Positions 42,116-52,043 of a stretch of 59,849 nt of DNA are shown piece after piece (the first letter of the stretch is position 1; each line of letters opens with the position of its first letter). A program made the translations under genes and the position numbers. Origin of the DNA: Chloroflexota bacterium (GTDB lineage: Bacteria; Chloroflexota; Anaerolineae; Anaerolineales; Villigracilaceae); the NCBI GenBank assembly GCA_024224815.1, contig JAAENC010000064.1, positions 1 through 59,849 of the forward strand. Reading direction: 5' to 3'. The notes under the pieces were generated by a model that saw only the letters and a program-made list of their open reading frames with translations, did not search any database and had not been told where the DNA came from.

Positions 42116-42913
42116 ATGACAATATTCAAAAATAAAGTCGTAATTATTACAGGCGCCTCGAGCGGGATAGGCCGACAGATGGCGCTTGATCTGGCAGAAG
42201 ATGGCGCCTGGTTGGTATTAGCTGCCCGCAGCCTTGATAAATTGAATTCGCTGGAGGATGAATGTACTCAGCTTGGCGCTCGGGCGATTTCAGTGCAGAC
42301 AGATGTGTCCGACGAAAACCAGTGCAAGGCACTGATTGATGCCACCATCGCCGAATTTGACCGCATTGATATTTTGATCAACAACGCCGGGATCACCGCC
42401 CGCAATAGATTTGATGAGATGCAGGTGCTCTGGCCCTTTGAAAAAGTGATGCAGGTCAATTATCTGGGGAGTGTTTACTGCAGCTATTATGCTTTGCCAC
42501 ATCTTAAGAAAAGTAAAGGCCAACTTGTCGGTGTTTCCAGCATGACGGGTAAAGTTGGGGTACCAAATCGATCTGCCTACAGCGCCAGCAAATTTGCGAT
42601 GGTCGGATTCTTCGATGCGCTGCGCGTAGAACTGGCTGATAGCGGGGTTAGTGTAACCGTCACCTACCCCGATTTTGTGGAAACGGGTTCGCGTCTGGAA
42701 TCGATCGGCCCTGATGGAAATTCCGTGAAGGAGGCATTCAAACGCGGCGGGAAAGTGATGGGCGTGGAAGAAGCCAGCGAGATCATGCTGGAAGCGATCG
42801 CTCAACGTAAACGCGAATCTATCTTGTCAACACGCGGTAAATTCACTCCCCTGCTCAAAATACTCTTTCCAAATCTGGTAGATCGTTTGGTTCAGAAAGC
42901 AGCCAATAAGTGA
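42116..42913 (+). CDS. Short-chain dehydrogenase/reductase (SDR)
   Basis: A 265-residue NAD(P)-dependent oxidoreductase. The Rossmann motif TGASSGIG is at 12-19, NNAG near 90, and the catalytic Ser-Tyr-Lys in VGVSSMTGKVGVPNRSAYSA with the following SK. The C-terminal region resembles membrane-associated or lipid-acting SDRs (LLKILFPNLVDRLVQKAANK). The substrate is unknown. AAGGAG precedes the ATG by ten bases. A terminator follows. Confidence 0.93.
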   Translation: MTIFKNKVVIITGASSGIGRQMALDLAEDGAWLVLAARSLDKLNSLEDECTQLGARAISVQTDVSDENQCKALIDATIAEFDRIDILINNAGITARNRFDEMQVLWPFEKVMQVNYLGSVYCSYYALPHLKKSKGQLVGVSSMTGKVGVPNRSAYSASKFAMVGFFDALRVELADSGVSVTVTYPDFVETGSRLESIGPDGNSVKEAFKRGGKVMGVEEASEIMLEAIAQRKRESILSTRGKFTPLLKILFPNLVDRLVQKAANK

Positions 42914-43010
42914 AATTAAAGTTGAGATTCACATCTGTTTTGTTGTTGGGATATCAACGCAGTTGAAGAATCCTGTGAATTCAAATATGTAACTGGACAC
43001 TTAAATATAA

Positions 43011-43041
43011 AAAAATGCCCTTGAAATGCAAGGGCATTTTT
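43011..43041. terminator. Bidirectional terminator
   Basis: AAAAATGCCCTTG (43011-43023) and CAAGGGCATTTTT (43029-43041) are a perfect stem. T runs on both strands end the convergent SDR and lipoprotein genes. Confidence 0.9.
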
Positions 43042-43075
43042 CACTGCTAGCGAGAATTTTAAGGGATAACTTTAA

Positions 43076-44401
43076 CTATTCAACTCTCCAAACAACTGCT
43101 CCGTCACTGAATAACTCTGCTTCATAATATAATTTTATTCCATCTCCTAGATTAGCTTCACTCCAACAAATATCCCCTCTTAGTTTATCTCCAGAAATAA
43201 CACTTCCATCAAGAGAAGTACCGCAATCGAAATATTCTTGTTCGAGAGACGAGCCATCGCGTTTTCTTGCTTCAAATGAAAGCATAGAGCTAACATTTAA
43301 ATCGGTTGAACCTAAATTTTCTAGGGTGAAATTAGCTTTTAATATATTTCCTAAGAATTCAACACTGTTCAAAGTGATCGTTTGGTCTTTGATTTGTACA
43401 ACATCGCCAATTCGAAATACATTTACTTTGAGTTGAGCGTCTGGAACATCGACTGGTTCAGCATTTCCAGAAACTGCTTCCCATACAACTGCTCCCTCAC
43501 CAAATAAACTCGCTTCATAGTAAAGTTTTATTCCATCTTCAGGGGTAGCACCTGCCCAACATGTGCTTCCTCGATGCCTGTCTCCAGGTAATACTTTCCC
43601 ATCTAAATCTGAAGTTCCGCAGTCAAAATATTCTTGTTCAAGCAAAGTTCCATCGCTTTTCTTTGCGGAAAAAGACATCATTGAACTCATACTAATATCT
43701 GAATCTCCCTGATTTTCGATAGTGAAATCAGCAAATAATATTGTTCCTCGATATTCAAGGTTATTCAAACGAATAGTGTGTGATTTGACTTGAACTAAAT
43801 CTCCAACATGGAATACTTCAACCTGTGCAGGTGCTTCTGAGCTAGACGCCGATTCTTCAGCCACGCCTGATATTGCATTCCAAACAATCGCTCCTTGCCC
43901 AAACAAACTTGCCTCATAGTACACTTTTATACTGGCATCAGGACTTGCTCCTTTCCAGCAAATATCTCCACGCAACTTATCCCCTGGAAGAACCGAACCA
44001 TCCAATCCAGATGTCCCGCAATCAAAATACTCCTGCTCAAGCAAAGTCCCATCATCTTTTTTTGCGGAAAAAGACATTAGTGAACTTAGTGACATATCTG
44101 ATGAACCATGATTTTCAACTGTGAAATTTGCGACAAGAACACTGCCTTGATATTCAATACTATTCAAGCGAATAGTATGCTCTTTTATTTCAATCAAATC
44201 TCCAACTTCATATATTTCAAATGCAGGTTTTGATTCTTGCTCAACTGGTTCGGCTTCAGTTTCTTCCGCTGGTGCTCCCTCTTTCTCAATTTCCTGAGCT
44301 GAAGGTGTTATTACTGTACCTTCATTAGTGGCTCCACATGCCAGAGAAGCTAGAAGCAATGCTCCGATAGCTAAAATAATGTAAAAAGTATTTTTGTTCA
44401 T
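43076..44401 (-). CDS. Lipoprotein with three tandem DUF4352-like domains
   Basis: A 441-residue exported protein. Residues 1-22 form a lipoprotein-type signal with SLAC at the cleavage site (lipobox-like, not perfect). An acidic linker (about 28-58) precedes three homologous domains of about 120 residues, each with a VGDLVEIK-like start, TIRLNSIEY, SMSFSAKK-DGTLLEQEYFDCGTS and GDICW. Two Cys per domain (FDCGTS and ICW/TCW) likely form a disulfide. The start at 44401 has AGGAGA at proper distance. The fold resembles immunoglobulin-like Telo-type domains that bind partners outside the cell. Confidence 0.8.
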   Translation of the reverse strand: MNKNTFYIILAIGALLLASLACGATNEGTVITPSAQEIEKEGAPAEETEAEPVEQESKPAFEIYEVGDLIEIKEHTIRLNSIEYQGSVLVANFTVENHGSSDMSLSSLMSFSAKKDDGTLLEQEYFDCGTSGLDGSVLPGDKLRGDICWKGASPDASIKVYYEASLFGQGAIVWNAISGVAEESASSSEAPAQVEVFHVGDLVQVKSHTIRLNNLEYRGTILFADFTIENQGDSDISMSSMMSFSAKKSDGTLLEQEYFDCGTSDLDGKVLPGDRHRGSTCWAGATPEDGIKLYYEASLFGEGAVVWEAVSGNAEPVDVPDAQLKVNVFRIGDVVQIKDQTITLNSVEFLGNILKANFTLENLGSTDLNVSSMLSFEARKRDGSSLEQEYFDCGTSLDGSVISGDKLRGDICWSEANLGDGIKLYYEAELFSDGAVVWRVE

Positions 44402-44624
44402 TCTCATTCTCCTGTTTGCTAGTTTGGCAAAAAAATCTCACATTAAATAATTCCCGTACCTAATAATATATAAGAGACTTAGTGTGAACGTAACATAATT
44501 TGTGTGCTTAAAAGTCACCTCCTTAAGGTTATCTACTTCACATTTGCCGAAAAACTCTCTTAGAGCTATCATTAGCAGCACATAGAATTACATCAAAAAC
44601 TCAACCAAATGAAGAAGGTACGCC

Positions 44625-46199
44625 ATGAACCAAGAAAAACTCATCATCGCAGTAGACCTCGGCACATCTGGTATGAAGGTGGCGCTCATCACCATCAGTG
44701 GGAAGGTGCTGGGTTGGGAAGCTGAGCCTGTCGAATTGCTCATCACGCCCGATGGTGGCGCAGAGCAATCACCGGATGAGTGGTGGCGGGCATTTCTATC
44801 CGCCACGAGTCGGCTGCTTAAACGAGAGCAAGATTCGGCCAAGCGCGTTGTCGCAATCTCATCGTCCACGCAGGGCGAGGGCACCCTTCCCGTCGATAAA
44901 GATGGAAATCCGCTCAGCAATTGCATCCTGTGGATGGATATGCGCGGCGCGCCCCATCTCAAAAAGCAGCTTGGCGGGCTGGTCAATATCGACGGCGCCT
45001 CCCTCGATAAAGTTTTGCGCTTCATCAATCTCACCGGCGGCATGCCCTCCATGACGGGCAAAGACCCCGCCGGGCATATGCTTTTTATCCGCGATACGCA
45101 GCCAGCAATTTACGCCAAAACCCATAAATTTTTAAATGTATTGGATTACCTGAACCTGCGACTGACTGGACGCTTTGTAGCCACCTTCGACTCTATCCTG
45201 ACCTCATGGGTAACAGACAATCGTGACCCGAATCTTGTTCATTACAACAAAGGGCTCATCTCTGTCCTCGGGCTGGATGCCGCCAAACTCCCCGAGATCG
45301 TCGCCTGCTCCGACGTGATCGGCACCCTCAAAGCAGATATTGCTGACAAGTTGGGTTTATCAAAAGATGTAAAGATCGTCGCAGGCTCAATCGATAACAC
45401 TGCTGCCGCCATCGGTGCTGGCGCAGTGGATGATTACGCCACCCATCTTTATATCGGCACCTCTTCGTGGATGGCGGCGCATGTCCCTTTCAAGAAGACC
45501 TCCATTTTCGATTCGCTCGCCTCTGTCCCCTGCGCTGTCCCAGATCGATATTTGATGACTGCGCTCCAAGCCACAGCAGGCGGAAATCTGACCTATCTGC
45601 GCGACCAAATTCTCTATCACAAAGACGAACTTCTCCAGGAAGCCGATGTCCCCGACATCTTCAAAGCCCTCGACCAGATCGCGGACCGCGTTCCCGTCGG
45701 AAGCAACGGCGTCATCTACACCCCCTGGATCTGGGGCGAGCGCGCCCCCATTGACGATAAAACTGTCCGCGCGGGTTTATATAATCTCTCCCTGCATAAC
45801 TCCCGCGAAGACATCATCCGCGCCTTTCTCGAAGGGGTTGCCTTCAATACCCGTTGGCTGCTAAAACCTGTCGGAAATTTTCTCGGCAGAAAAGTGCCCA
45901 GCATCAATATCGTTGGCGGCGGGGCGCAATCCGATGTCTGGTGCCAGATCTTTGCTGACGTAATGAACGTAGAAATCAAACAGGTCGCAGACCCCATCTA
46001 CTCTAACGCCCGCGGTGCGGCCTGGATTGGCGCTGTCGGCTTGGGTGAAATTACATTTAGTGATGTGCCCGAGTTTGTAGAAATAAAACAAAGTTATGCG
46101 CCACAAGCTAAAAACAGAGCACTTTACGACGAACGTTTTACAATTTTCAAGAAAATATATAAACAGATGAAGGGTATCTACAAAGACCTGAACGGGTAA
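44625..46199 (+). CDS. FGGY-family carbohydrate kinase (xylulokinase-like)
   Basis: A 524-residue ATP-dependent sugar kinase. The N-terminal phosphate loop AVDLGTSGMKVALI and the C-terminal GGGAQSDVWCQIFADV with NARGAAWIGAVGLG fit the family. The substrate is a pentulose or hexulose at best; xylulose is a guess. It is transcribed with the helicase downstream (22-base gap). No transporter or isomerase of the same pathway is adjacent. Confidence 0.92.
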   Translation: MNQEKLIIAVDLGTSGMKVALITISGKVLGWEAEPVELLITPDGGAEQSPDEWWRAFLSATSRLLKREQDSAKRVVAISSSTQGEGTLPVDKDGNPLSNCILWMDMRGAPHLKKQLGGLVNIDGASLDKVLRFINLTGGMPSMTGKDPAGHMLFIRDTQPAIYAKTHKFLNVLDYLNLRLTGRFVATFDSILTSWVTDNRDPNLVHYNKGLISVLGLDAAKLPEIVACSDVIGTLKADIADKLGLSKDVKIVAGSIDNTAAAIGAGAVDDYATHLYIGTSSWMAAHVPFKKTSIFDSLASVPCAVPDRYLMTALQATAGGNLTYLRDQILYHKDELLQEADVPDIFKALDQIADRVPVGSNGVIYTPWIWGERAPIDDKTVRAGLYNLSLHNSREDIIRAFLEGVAFNTRWLLKPVGNFLGRKVPSINIVGGGAQSDVWCQIFADVMNVEIKQVADPIYSNARGAAWIGAVGLGEITFSDVPEFVEIKQSYAPQAKNRALYDERFTIFKKIYKQMKGIYKDLNG

Positions 46200-46220
46200 A
46201 GCAAAGAATTTGAGAACACT

Positions 46221-48602
46221 ATGCCCTCTAAATCCACACCTAAAACTGAAGCCGACCAAATTCACAGCGTCTCTGTTCGCAACCTTGTGGAATTTCTTCT
46301 TCAGGAGGGCGATCTTTCGCCAGGCAGCTTTCAAAAACGGGGGCGGGCACAAGCTGGCACAAAAGGCCACAAAAAGGTACAACGCTCCCGACCAGAAGAC
46401 TACGAAAGCGAAGTAGAAGTCACTTTTCAAGTTGCAGAGGAAGAACCACCAATGCAAATCCGGGGGCGAATAGATGGCCTCTACGCAAGCCAAAATCCGG
46501 TAATCATAGAAGAGATAAAAACAACCACACTAGCGCTTGATCTAGTAAGTGAGAATCACAACCCATTACATTGGGCACAGGCCAAATGCTACGCCTATAT
46601 CTTTGCCAAACAAGAAAATTTATCCGAAATCTGCATTCACCTGACCTATTATCAGTTGGATAATCAAGCTGAAAAGACCTTTGAACAAAACTACACCCTC
46701 CCCGAGTTGGAAGTTTTTTTCAAGGAGTTGATAACCCCTTATCTAATTTGGTTTCGTAAAGTTCGTGAACGACGACTACAACGTAATCACACAATTCAAG
46801 AACTCGATTTTCCTTATGGCGATTACCGTCCAGGCCAGCGTGATATGGCAGTGGCGGTCTACAAAGCGATTCGAGCCAACGATCGCCTTTATGCCCAAGC
46901 ACCTACGGGCGTAGGAAAAACGATAGCCACGCTCATTCCGGCTATCAAAGCCATAGGGATGGGATTCGCTGAACGAATCTTTTATCTGACAGCGAAAACA
47001 CCAGGACGCTTAGTCGCCGAAGAAACGCTGGATGATATGCGCCAAACTGGCTTGCAGTTCAAGAGTGTGACCTTGACCGCAAAAGAGAAAATCTGCTTTC
47101 AGCCCTTTGTCAACTGCGACCCCGATGAATGTGTTTTTGCCCGCAATTATTTTGGCAAAGTCAAAGCGGCATTAGAAGAGATTGACCATCATGATGCTTT
47201 TACCCGCCCCCTAATTGAGCAAATTTCCCGAGACCATGAAGTTTGCCCCTTTGAATTTTCACTGGACTTGGCCTTATGGGTAGATTGCATTATCTGCGAC
47301 TACAACTACGCTTTTGACCCACGTGTCTATCTACGTCGCTTTTTTGACTTCAACAAAGAACCTAATATCTTCCTGATCGACGAAGCGCACAACCTGCCAG
47401 ATCGAGCGCGATCAATGTATTCTGCCGAATTCGACAAGAAGACAGTACTCGCACTACGCCATATACTGAAAGGCCATTTGCCAGCGCTGGTTAAAAAACT
47501 GAGCGTCATCAACAATATCTTGCTTGAGAAACGTAAAGCCTGTCAGGCCGAAGAACAGGATGCGCTGGTTGAACACGAACTTCCAGAAGACCTACTCAAA
47601 GCCATCGGGAAATTTGTCCAAAAGGCAGAAAATTGGCTTGCACTGAACCTGCCCTCAGAGTTTCGGCAGGACTTGCTCGATTTTTATTTCGCGTGTAATA
47701 ACTACCTTCGCACAGCTGAGTATTTCGACACTTTCTATGTCTCGTACTTCGAACGCCAAGGAGGGTCAGATCTTAAAGCCAAACTCTTTTGCCTAGACCC
47801 CGCTCCCATGCTGGCAGACCCGCTTGAACGCAGCCAATCAACCATCTTTTTTTCAGCAACACTGCTGCCCCTGGATTATTTCAAGAAACTCTTAACTGGG
47901 CCAACAGAACATCCTGCGCGGGCTTTCCGCTCGCCATTCCCCATAGAAAACACCCGTCTGATAATTCATAATCGGATATCAACAAAGTATAAAGAACGCG
48001 CCGATTCCTATGCTCCGATTGCTTCAGCAATAGAAACCGTCTGCAACGCGCAGGCAGGCAATTATCTGGTTTTCTTTCCATCCTATGCGTATATGAATGC
48101 GGTACTCGAATTGGTCAAAGAACGCCTCCCAGAAGAGCAGCTATTGATCCAGAGTCGGGGGATGACGGAAACAGAGCGCGAAAGCTTTTTAAACCAGTTC
48201 TCAACAGACAATTCAGAAAAGATGATCGGATTCGCCGTTATGGGCGGGATATTTGGCGAGGGAATCGACCTTGTCGGTGAACGCCTTATTGGGACAATCG
48301 TGATTGGGGTTGGGTTGCCACAAATGGGCTTGGAGAGGGACCTGATCAAAGGATACTTCGATGAGCACAACGGCAGTGGTTTTGCATATGCTTATCAATA
48401 CCCAGGCTTTAATCGAGTGCTACAAGCAACAGGCAGAGTCATCCGCACAGAAAGAGATCGGGGAATTATTGTCTTGATCGATGAACGCTTTACTCACACG
48501 CGCTACCGCCGCTTATTTCCCACACATTGGCAGGGACTTCAAATCGTCCAGAGCGAAGACGAGATACAAGATCACCTGGAGCGATTCTGGACGCAATCAT
48601 AG
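46221..48602 (+). CDS. Helicase with RecB-like nuclease domain and XPD/DinG-type motor
   Basis: A 793-residue protein. Residues 60-185 form a PD-(D/E)XK nuclease-like domain: Asp85 (GRIDG), Glu98-x-Lys100 (IEEIKTT) and Gln120/Tyr124 (HWAQAKCYAY), all motif residues present. Residues 200-793 are a superfamily-2 helicase: Walker A APTGVGKT (228-234), DEAH (387-390) and motif VI QATGRVIRTERDRG. Four Cys (292, 299, 304, 342) fit the XPD/DinG [4Fe-4S] cluster. It probably unwinds and cuts damaged DNA. The ribosome site before the ATG is weak. Confidence 0.88.
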   Translation: MPSKSTPKTEADQIHSVSVRNLVEFLLQEGDLSPGSFQKRGRAQAGTKGHKKVQRSRPEDYESEVEVTFQVAEEEPPMQIRGRIDGLYASQNPVIIEEIKTTTLALDLVSENHNPLHWAQAKCYAYIFAKQENLSEICIHLTYYQLDNQAEKTFEQNYTLPELEVFFKELITPYLIWFRKVRERRLQRNHTIQELDFPYGDYRPGQRDMAVAVYKAIRANDRLYAQAPTGVGKTIATLIPAIKAIGMGFAERIFYLTAKTPGRLVAEETLDDMRQTGLQFKSVTLTAKEKICFQPFVNCDPDECVFARNYFGKVKAALEEIDHHDAFTRPLIEQISRDHEVCPFEFSLDLALWVDCIICDYNYAFDPRVYLRRFFDFNKEPNIFLIDEAHNLPDRARSMYSAEFDKKTVLALRHILKGHLPALVKKLSVINNILLEKRKACQAEEQDALVEHELPEDLLKAIGKFVQKAENWLALNLPSEFRQDLLDFYFACNNYLRTAEYFDTFYVSYFERQGGSDLKAKLFCLDPAPMLADPLERSQSTIFFSATLLPLDYFKKLLTGPTEHPARAFRSPFPIENTRLIIHNRISTKYKERADSYAPIASAIETVCNAQAGNYLVFFPSYAYMNAVLELVKERLPEEQLLIQSRGMTETERESFLNQFSTDNSEKMIGFAVMGGIFGEGIDLVGERLIGTIVIGVGLPQMGLERDLIKGYFDEHNGSGFAYAYQYPGFNRVLQATGRVIRTERDRGIIVLIDERFTHTRYRRLFPTHWQGLQIVQSEDEIQDHLERFWTQS

Positions 48603-48617
48603 GCATCATTCCATTCT

Positions 48618-50420
48618 TTACACTGCATGGCGCTTCTCTAACTCCTCCCAACGCTGGTAGATCTCTTCGAGAGAGGCTTCAATAACCTTTAATCTCTCAA
48701 CCGCCCGACTAACTTCAACATTATTATTCTGGTAAAAAGCGGGGTCTGCCAAAGAGGCATTAAGTTGGGCTTGCTCGCTTTCCAGAGCTTCAATTTTTGC
48801 GGGGATAGCCTCCAACTCACGCTGCTCTTTATAGCTAAGCTTTTTCGCATCTTTCTTTTTGCCAGATACTGGAGACGAGGCTTTCTTTGCCTTTTTACGG
48901 CTGATTTGTTTTTTCTCCTCAGCTTCTTTTTCCCTGCGCCAATCATCATAGCCACCAATAAATTTATGTACCTGGCCGTCTCCTGGCAAAATGAGCGTGG
49001 TAGTGACTAAATTATCGAGAAATGTACGGTCATGAGTAACAAGAATCAGCGTACCGGCGTACTCAAGGAGCATATTTTCTAAAATCTCCAAAGTTTCAAT
49101 ATCAAGATCGTTGGTAGGCTCATCCAGCACAAGCAGATTTGTCGGACGCGCCAAAATACGAGCTAATAATAGCCGATTACGCTCACCGCCTGAGAGAGCA
49201 CTGATCGGCGCATGGATACGTTCTTTGTTAAATAAAAATCCCTCCAGATAACCCACAATATTACGTTCACGCCCATTGATTTTAACCACATCCATCCCTT
49301 GGCTGACATTATCCAGAATAGATTTGCTTTCATCCAACTGAGAACGGGTTTGGTCAAAATAAGCCATCTCCAGCTTTGTGCCATGCCTTAAGCTTCCACT
49401 TTGCGGCTCTATTTCGTTGAGCAGCAGACGCAAAAGCGTAGTTTTCCCAGAGCCATTCGGGCCAATGATGCCAACCCTATCGCCACGTTGAATACTTAGA
49501 TTCAGGTTCTTCACGATGAGGTGGTTTTCAAAAGCATAGCTCAGATTTTTGGCTTCGAGCACCAATCTGCCGGAGCGTTGTTGAGCATCAACTTGTAGAT
49601 TTGTCTTGCCCGGTTGTTCACGACGTTTGGCGCGTTCCTTACGCAAGCGAATCAAGGCACGAACACGACCTTCGTTACGCGTTTGACGGGCCTGAATGCC
49701 GCGCCGAATCCAGGCTTCTTCTTGAGCCAGTTTTTTATCAAAAAGAGCATTTTCTTTTGTTTCAGTTGCCAGCAAAGCTTCTTTTCGTTTTAGGAAGGTC
49801 GAATAATTACAATCCCAATCGAAGAGATGACCACGATCGAGTTCGATGATGCGATTGCTCAGATTTTGCAGGAAAGTGCGATCGTGGGTAACGAAGAGCA
49901 AGGTGCCACGCCATTTTTTAAGAAAAGCTTCCAGCCAGTTAATCGAGTCGATGTCTAAGTGATTTGTTGGCTCATCGAGCAGTAGCAAGTTGGGGTCACG
50001 GGCGAGTCCGCGAGCGAGCAAAACGCGACGTTTCATCCCAGCAGAAAGCAAATCAAAAGAAGCATCTGGCTCAAGTTTCATCCGCGAGATGGTTTTATCT
50101 ACTTGAAGTTGTGCCTGCCAGCGGGCTTCTTCATTGTCATTTTTTTGTAATCCCGCAGCGACGATTTCACGGATCGTACCTGCTAAGCCTGTTGGAATTT
50201 CTTGCGGAAGATAAGCAACACGCAAATCTGCTTGACGAGCGATTTCGCCGCTTTCGGGGTTGAGATCGCCATTGATGAGTTTGAGCAGGGTTGTTTTGCC
50301 CATGCCATTCAAACCCAACAAGCCGATCGATTGTCTTGCTTCGATTTGCAGGTTAGCTTTTTCGAGAAGCGGGGGGGCGCCAAAGCCCAGGCTGACATCT
50401 TGCAGGCTGATCAGTGTCAT
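48618..50420 (-). CDS. uup: ABC-F ATPase Uup
   Basis: A 600-residue soluble tandem ATPase of the ABC-F type that acts on the ribosome or on recombination intermediates. Walker A sites GLNGMGKTTLL and GPNGSGKTTLL, signature LSGGERNRLLLAR in the second half, and Walker B LLDEPTNHLD and VLDEPTNDLD. A linker of about 80 residues and the C-terminal coiled coil (IPAKIEALESEQAQLNASLA) mark Uup rather than EttA. It is convergent with the helicase gene (15-base gap). Confidence 0.94.
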   Translation of the reverse strand: MTLISLQDVSLGFGAPPLLEKANLQIEARQSIGLLGLNGMGKTTLLKLINGDLNPESGEIARQADLRVAYLPQEIPTGLAGTIREIVAAGLQKNDNEEARWQAQLQVDKTISRMKLEPDASFDLLSAGMKRRVLLARGLARDPNLLLLDEPTNHLDIDSINWLEAFLKKWRGTLLFVTHDRTFLQNLSNRIIELDRGHLFDWDCNYSTFLKRKEALLATETKENALFDKKLAQEEAWIRRGIQARQTRNEGRVRALIRLRKERAKRREQPGKTNLQVDAQQRSGRLVLEAKNLSYAFENHLIVKNLNLSIQRGDRVGIIGPNGSGKTTLLRLLLNEIEPQSGSLRHGTKLEMAYFDQTRSQLDESKSILDNVSQGMDVVKINGRERNIVGYLEGFLFNKERIHAPISALSGGERNRLLLARILARPTNLLVLDEPTNDLDIETLEILENMLLEYAGTLILVTHDRTFLDNLVTTTLILPGDGQVHKFIGGYDDWRREKEAEEKKQISRKKAKKASSPVSGKKKDAKKLSYKEQRELEAIPAKIEALESEQAQLNASLADPAFYQNNNVEVSRAVERLKVIEASLEEIYQRWEELEKRHAV

Positions 50421-50484
50421 AAATAGCGTTTCCTTGTTATTAACTCGCCCTAGCTGGATTTTATTATTCCAGCGGTTCTAGCAC

Positions 50485-50521
50485 AAAGGCGGGGATTTCA
50501 AATCCCCTTTGAGCCTTTTTT
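50485..50521 (+). terminator. Hairpin with T run upstream of the 420-residue gene
   Basis: GGGGATTT-c-AAATCCCC (50491-50507) sits inside an outer AAAGGC/GCCTTT pairing and is followed by TTTTTT. It lies 160 bases before the promoter of the next gene; it could be a terminator remnant. The rest of the 313-base gap holds only the promoter. Confidence 0.45.
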
Positions 50522-50667
50522 AGACTCTGGAGCGAAAGTCTTGGTTATTTTGATGCCCTATTCTAAAGCAAAACTCAGTTCACGGGGTGGGCAGAGTTAT
50601 GATGCGCTTCTTTCCAGAAGCTAGTGTTTTTATTACATCACCATAGCCTATATTATGATATTTTTCC

Positions 50668-50696
50668 TTGCACAGCACCTTTCAATCACCTATACT
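50668..50696 (+). promoter_or_regulatory. Promoter of the 420-residue protein gene
   Basis: TTGCAC (50668-50673), 17 bases, TATACT (50691-50696). The transcript would start about 31 bases ahead of the ATG at 50734. Confidence 0.6.
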
Positions 50697-50733
50697 TTAA
50701 CTATCTTATTCGCCTAATATGGAGAAGTGTTTA

Positions 50734-51996
50734 ATGACTCAAGACCTACGCGAACTACTCAAGATCCCTTATAAACATCTCGATGAGATCAATGCTCTTT
50801 TACTTAACCCTGATGAACGCGTGATTAGTGATTTTCTTGCCATTGTCGCTAAATACGGTTCTCCCGAAGAAATTAATGCTAAGGCCAATGAAGCCCGAAA
50901 GCTTGAAAATCTACTTGCTAAAGTCAAGGAAGTTAAACCCGAATATCTCGACGACCTAAAATGGCTTGAAGAGCAACGCGACGCAGGGGCTTTTATCAGT
51001 GTTGACGAATATCAGAAAAAAGTTTTGGGTGAAAAAGCTGCTGAAACAGCCTTTTTAGAAGATTTCGCAGTCACGCTCGAAGTTTCCGCTTGCCAGTATT
51101 TCCCGTGGCTGATCACGGCCGCAAAACGCTCGATCAACGAGGGCAAGTTGATGCCGGGGCGCTTCATCCGTGTCCGAAAAATGAAGGAGCAGGAAGAAGA
51201 TGGGGATCTAGTCGCATTTGCTGCGGGGATGCAGATCATCGGCGCAACCTATGTAGAAACCCTGGATACCAAAGGGACCGACGGCTCAAATATTCACTTG
51301 GGTGGCCCGGATACGATCACGGGGTATTTTGGCGGGATCGGCCAACCGAATAGCCATGCCCTTAAATGGATAGATGAATTTCTTTATTATTACACGCGCT
51401 ATGGTGTAAAACAGGTGCTTAATATCAACCCCGGCACAATTTTGCTGAGCTATATGCTTCACAAAATCGGCGTAGATAATGAATTTAAAATTTCGGTATT
51501 TATGGGCAACGATAATCCTTATGCCGCCTTGTGGACTTTGCTCGGCGCAAAACTTTTTGCTCGCGAAGACGGCACAACGCCCCTTATCGGCTTTAATTGG
51601 GGCAATTCTGTTAATAACGAGTCGATGGAAATCACCGCTCAATTCCGCAAAGAATTAGGCTTTGAAAATATTGTTCGCTTTGAACATCATATTACTGAAT
51701 GCTTCAAGCATATTATTATCCAGCCCTATAATCGGCGTGATGAATTGCTCGAACTTGCAGACCATGTCCCCAATATTTCTGCCAAACACGAAGGCGGCGA
51801 CCCTGAAATTGACGGAAAACGCGAGCACCCCTCTGATATTCTGGAATATTTCCGTGATAAAGAAGAAATCATCGCTGCCGGCGATATGGATTTTCTCGAA
51901 ATCAACTTCATGGACAAATACGAAGCGCTTAACAAAACAGCCTGGCAACTCACCGAACGCGGCTATGCCTTTATTGCCGCAGACGTACATCGCTAA
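50734..51996 (+). CDS. Conserved-looking soluble protein, unknown function
   Basis: A 420-residue soluble protein that I cannot assign to a family. The N-terminal 95 residues are helical and charged; the rest has Gly-rich loops (HLGGPDTITGYFGGIGQPNS), GNDNPYAALWTLLGAKLF and FNWGNSVNNESMEITAQ that look like a nucleotide- or cofactor-binding barrel. His/Glu-rich stretches (RFEHHITECFKHI, KHEGGDPEIDGKREH) suggest metal ligands. I prefer ATG 50734, preceded by GGAG ten bases upstream. It is monocistronic with its own promoter and terminator. Confidence 0.75.
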   Translation: MTQDLRELLKIPYKHLDEINALLLNPDERVISDFLAIVAKYGSPEEINAKANEARKLENLLAKVKEVKPEYLDDLKWLEEQRDAGAFISVDEYQKKVLGEKAAETAFLEDFAVTLEVSACQYFPWLITAAKRSINEGKLMPGRFIRVRKMKEQEEDGDLVAFAAGMQIIGATYVETLDTKGTDGSNIHLGGPDTITGYFGGIGQPNSHALKWIDEFLYYYTRYGVKQVLNINPGTILLSYMLHKIGVDNEFKISVFMGNDNPYAALWTLLGAKLFAREDGTTPLIGFNWGNSVNNESMEITAQFRKELGFENIVRFEHHITECFKHIIIQPYNRRDELLELADHVPNISAKHEGGDPEIDGKREHPSDILEYFRDKEEIIAAGDMDFLEINFMDKYEALNKTAWQLTERGYAFIAADVHR

Positions 51997-52007
51997 AACT
52001 TTCCTGC

Positions 52008-52043
52008 AAAAACCGAGTGTTTTGAAAACACTCGGTTTTTTTC
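52008..52043. terminator. Terminator between convergent genes
   Basis: AAAACCGAGTGTTTT pairs with AAAACACTCGGTTTT across a TG-like loop (52008-52043), with T and A runs at both ends; it ends the 420-residue gene and the CAP-LysM gene. Confidence 0.85.
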
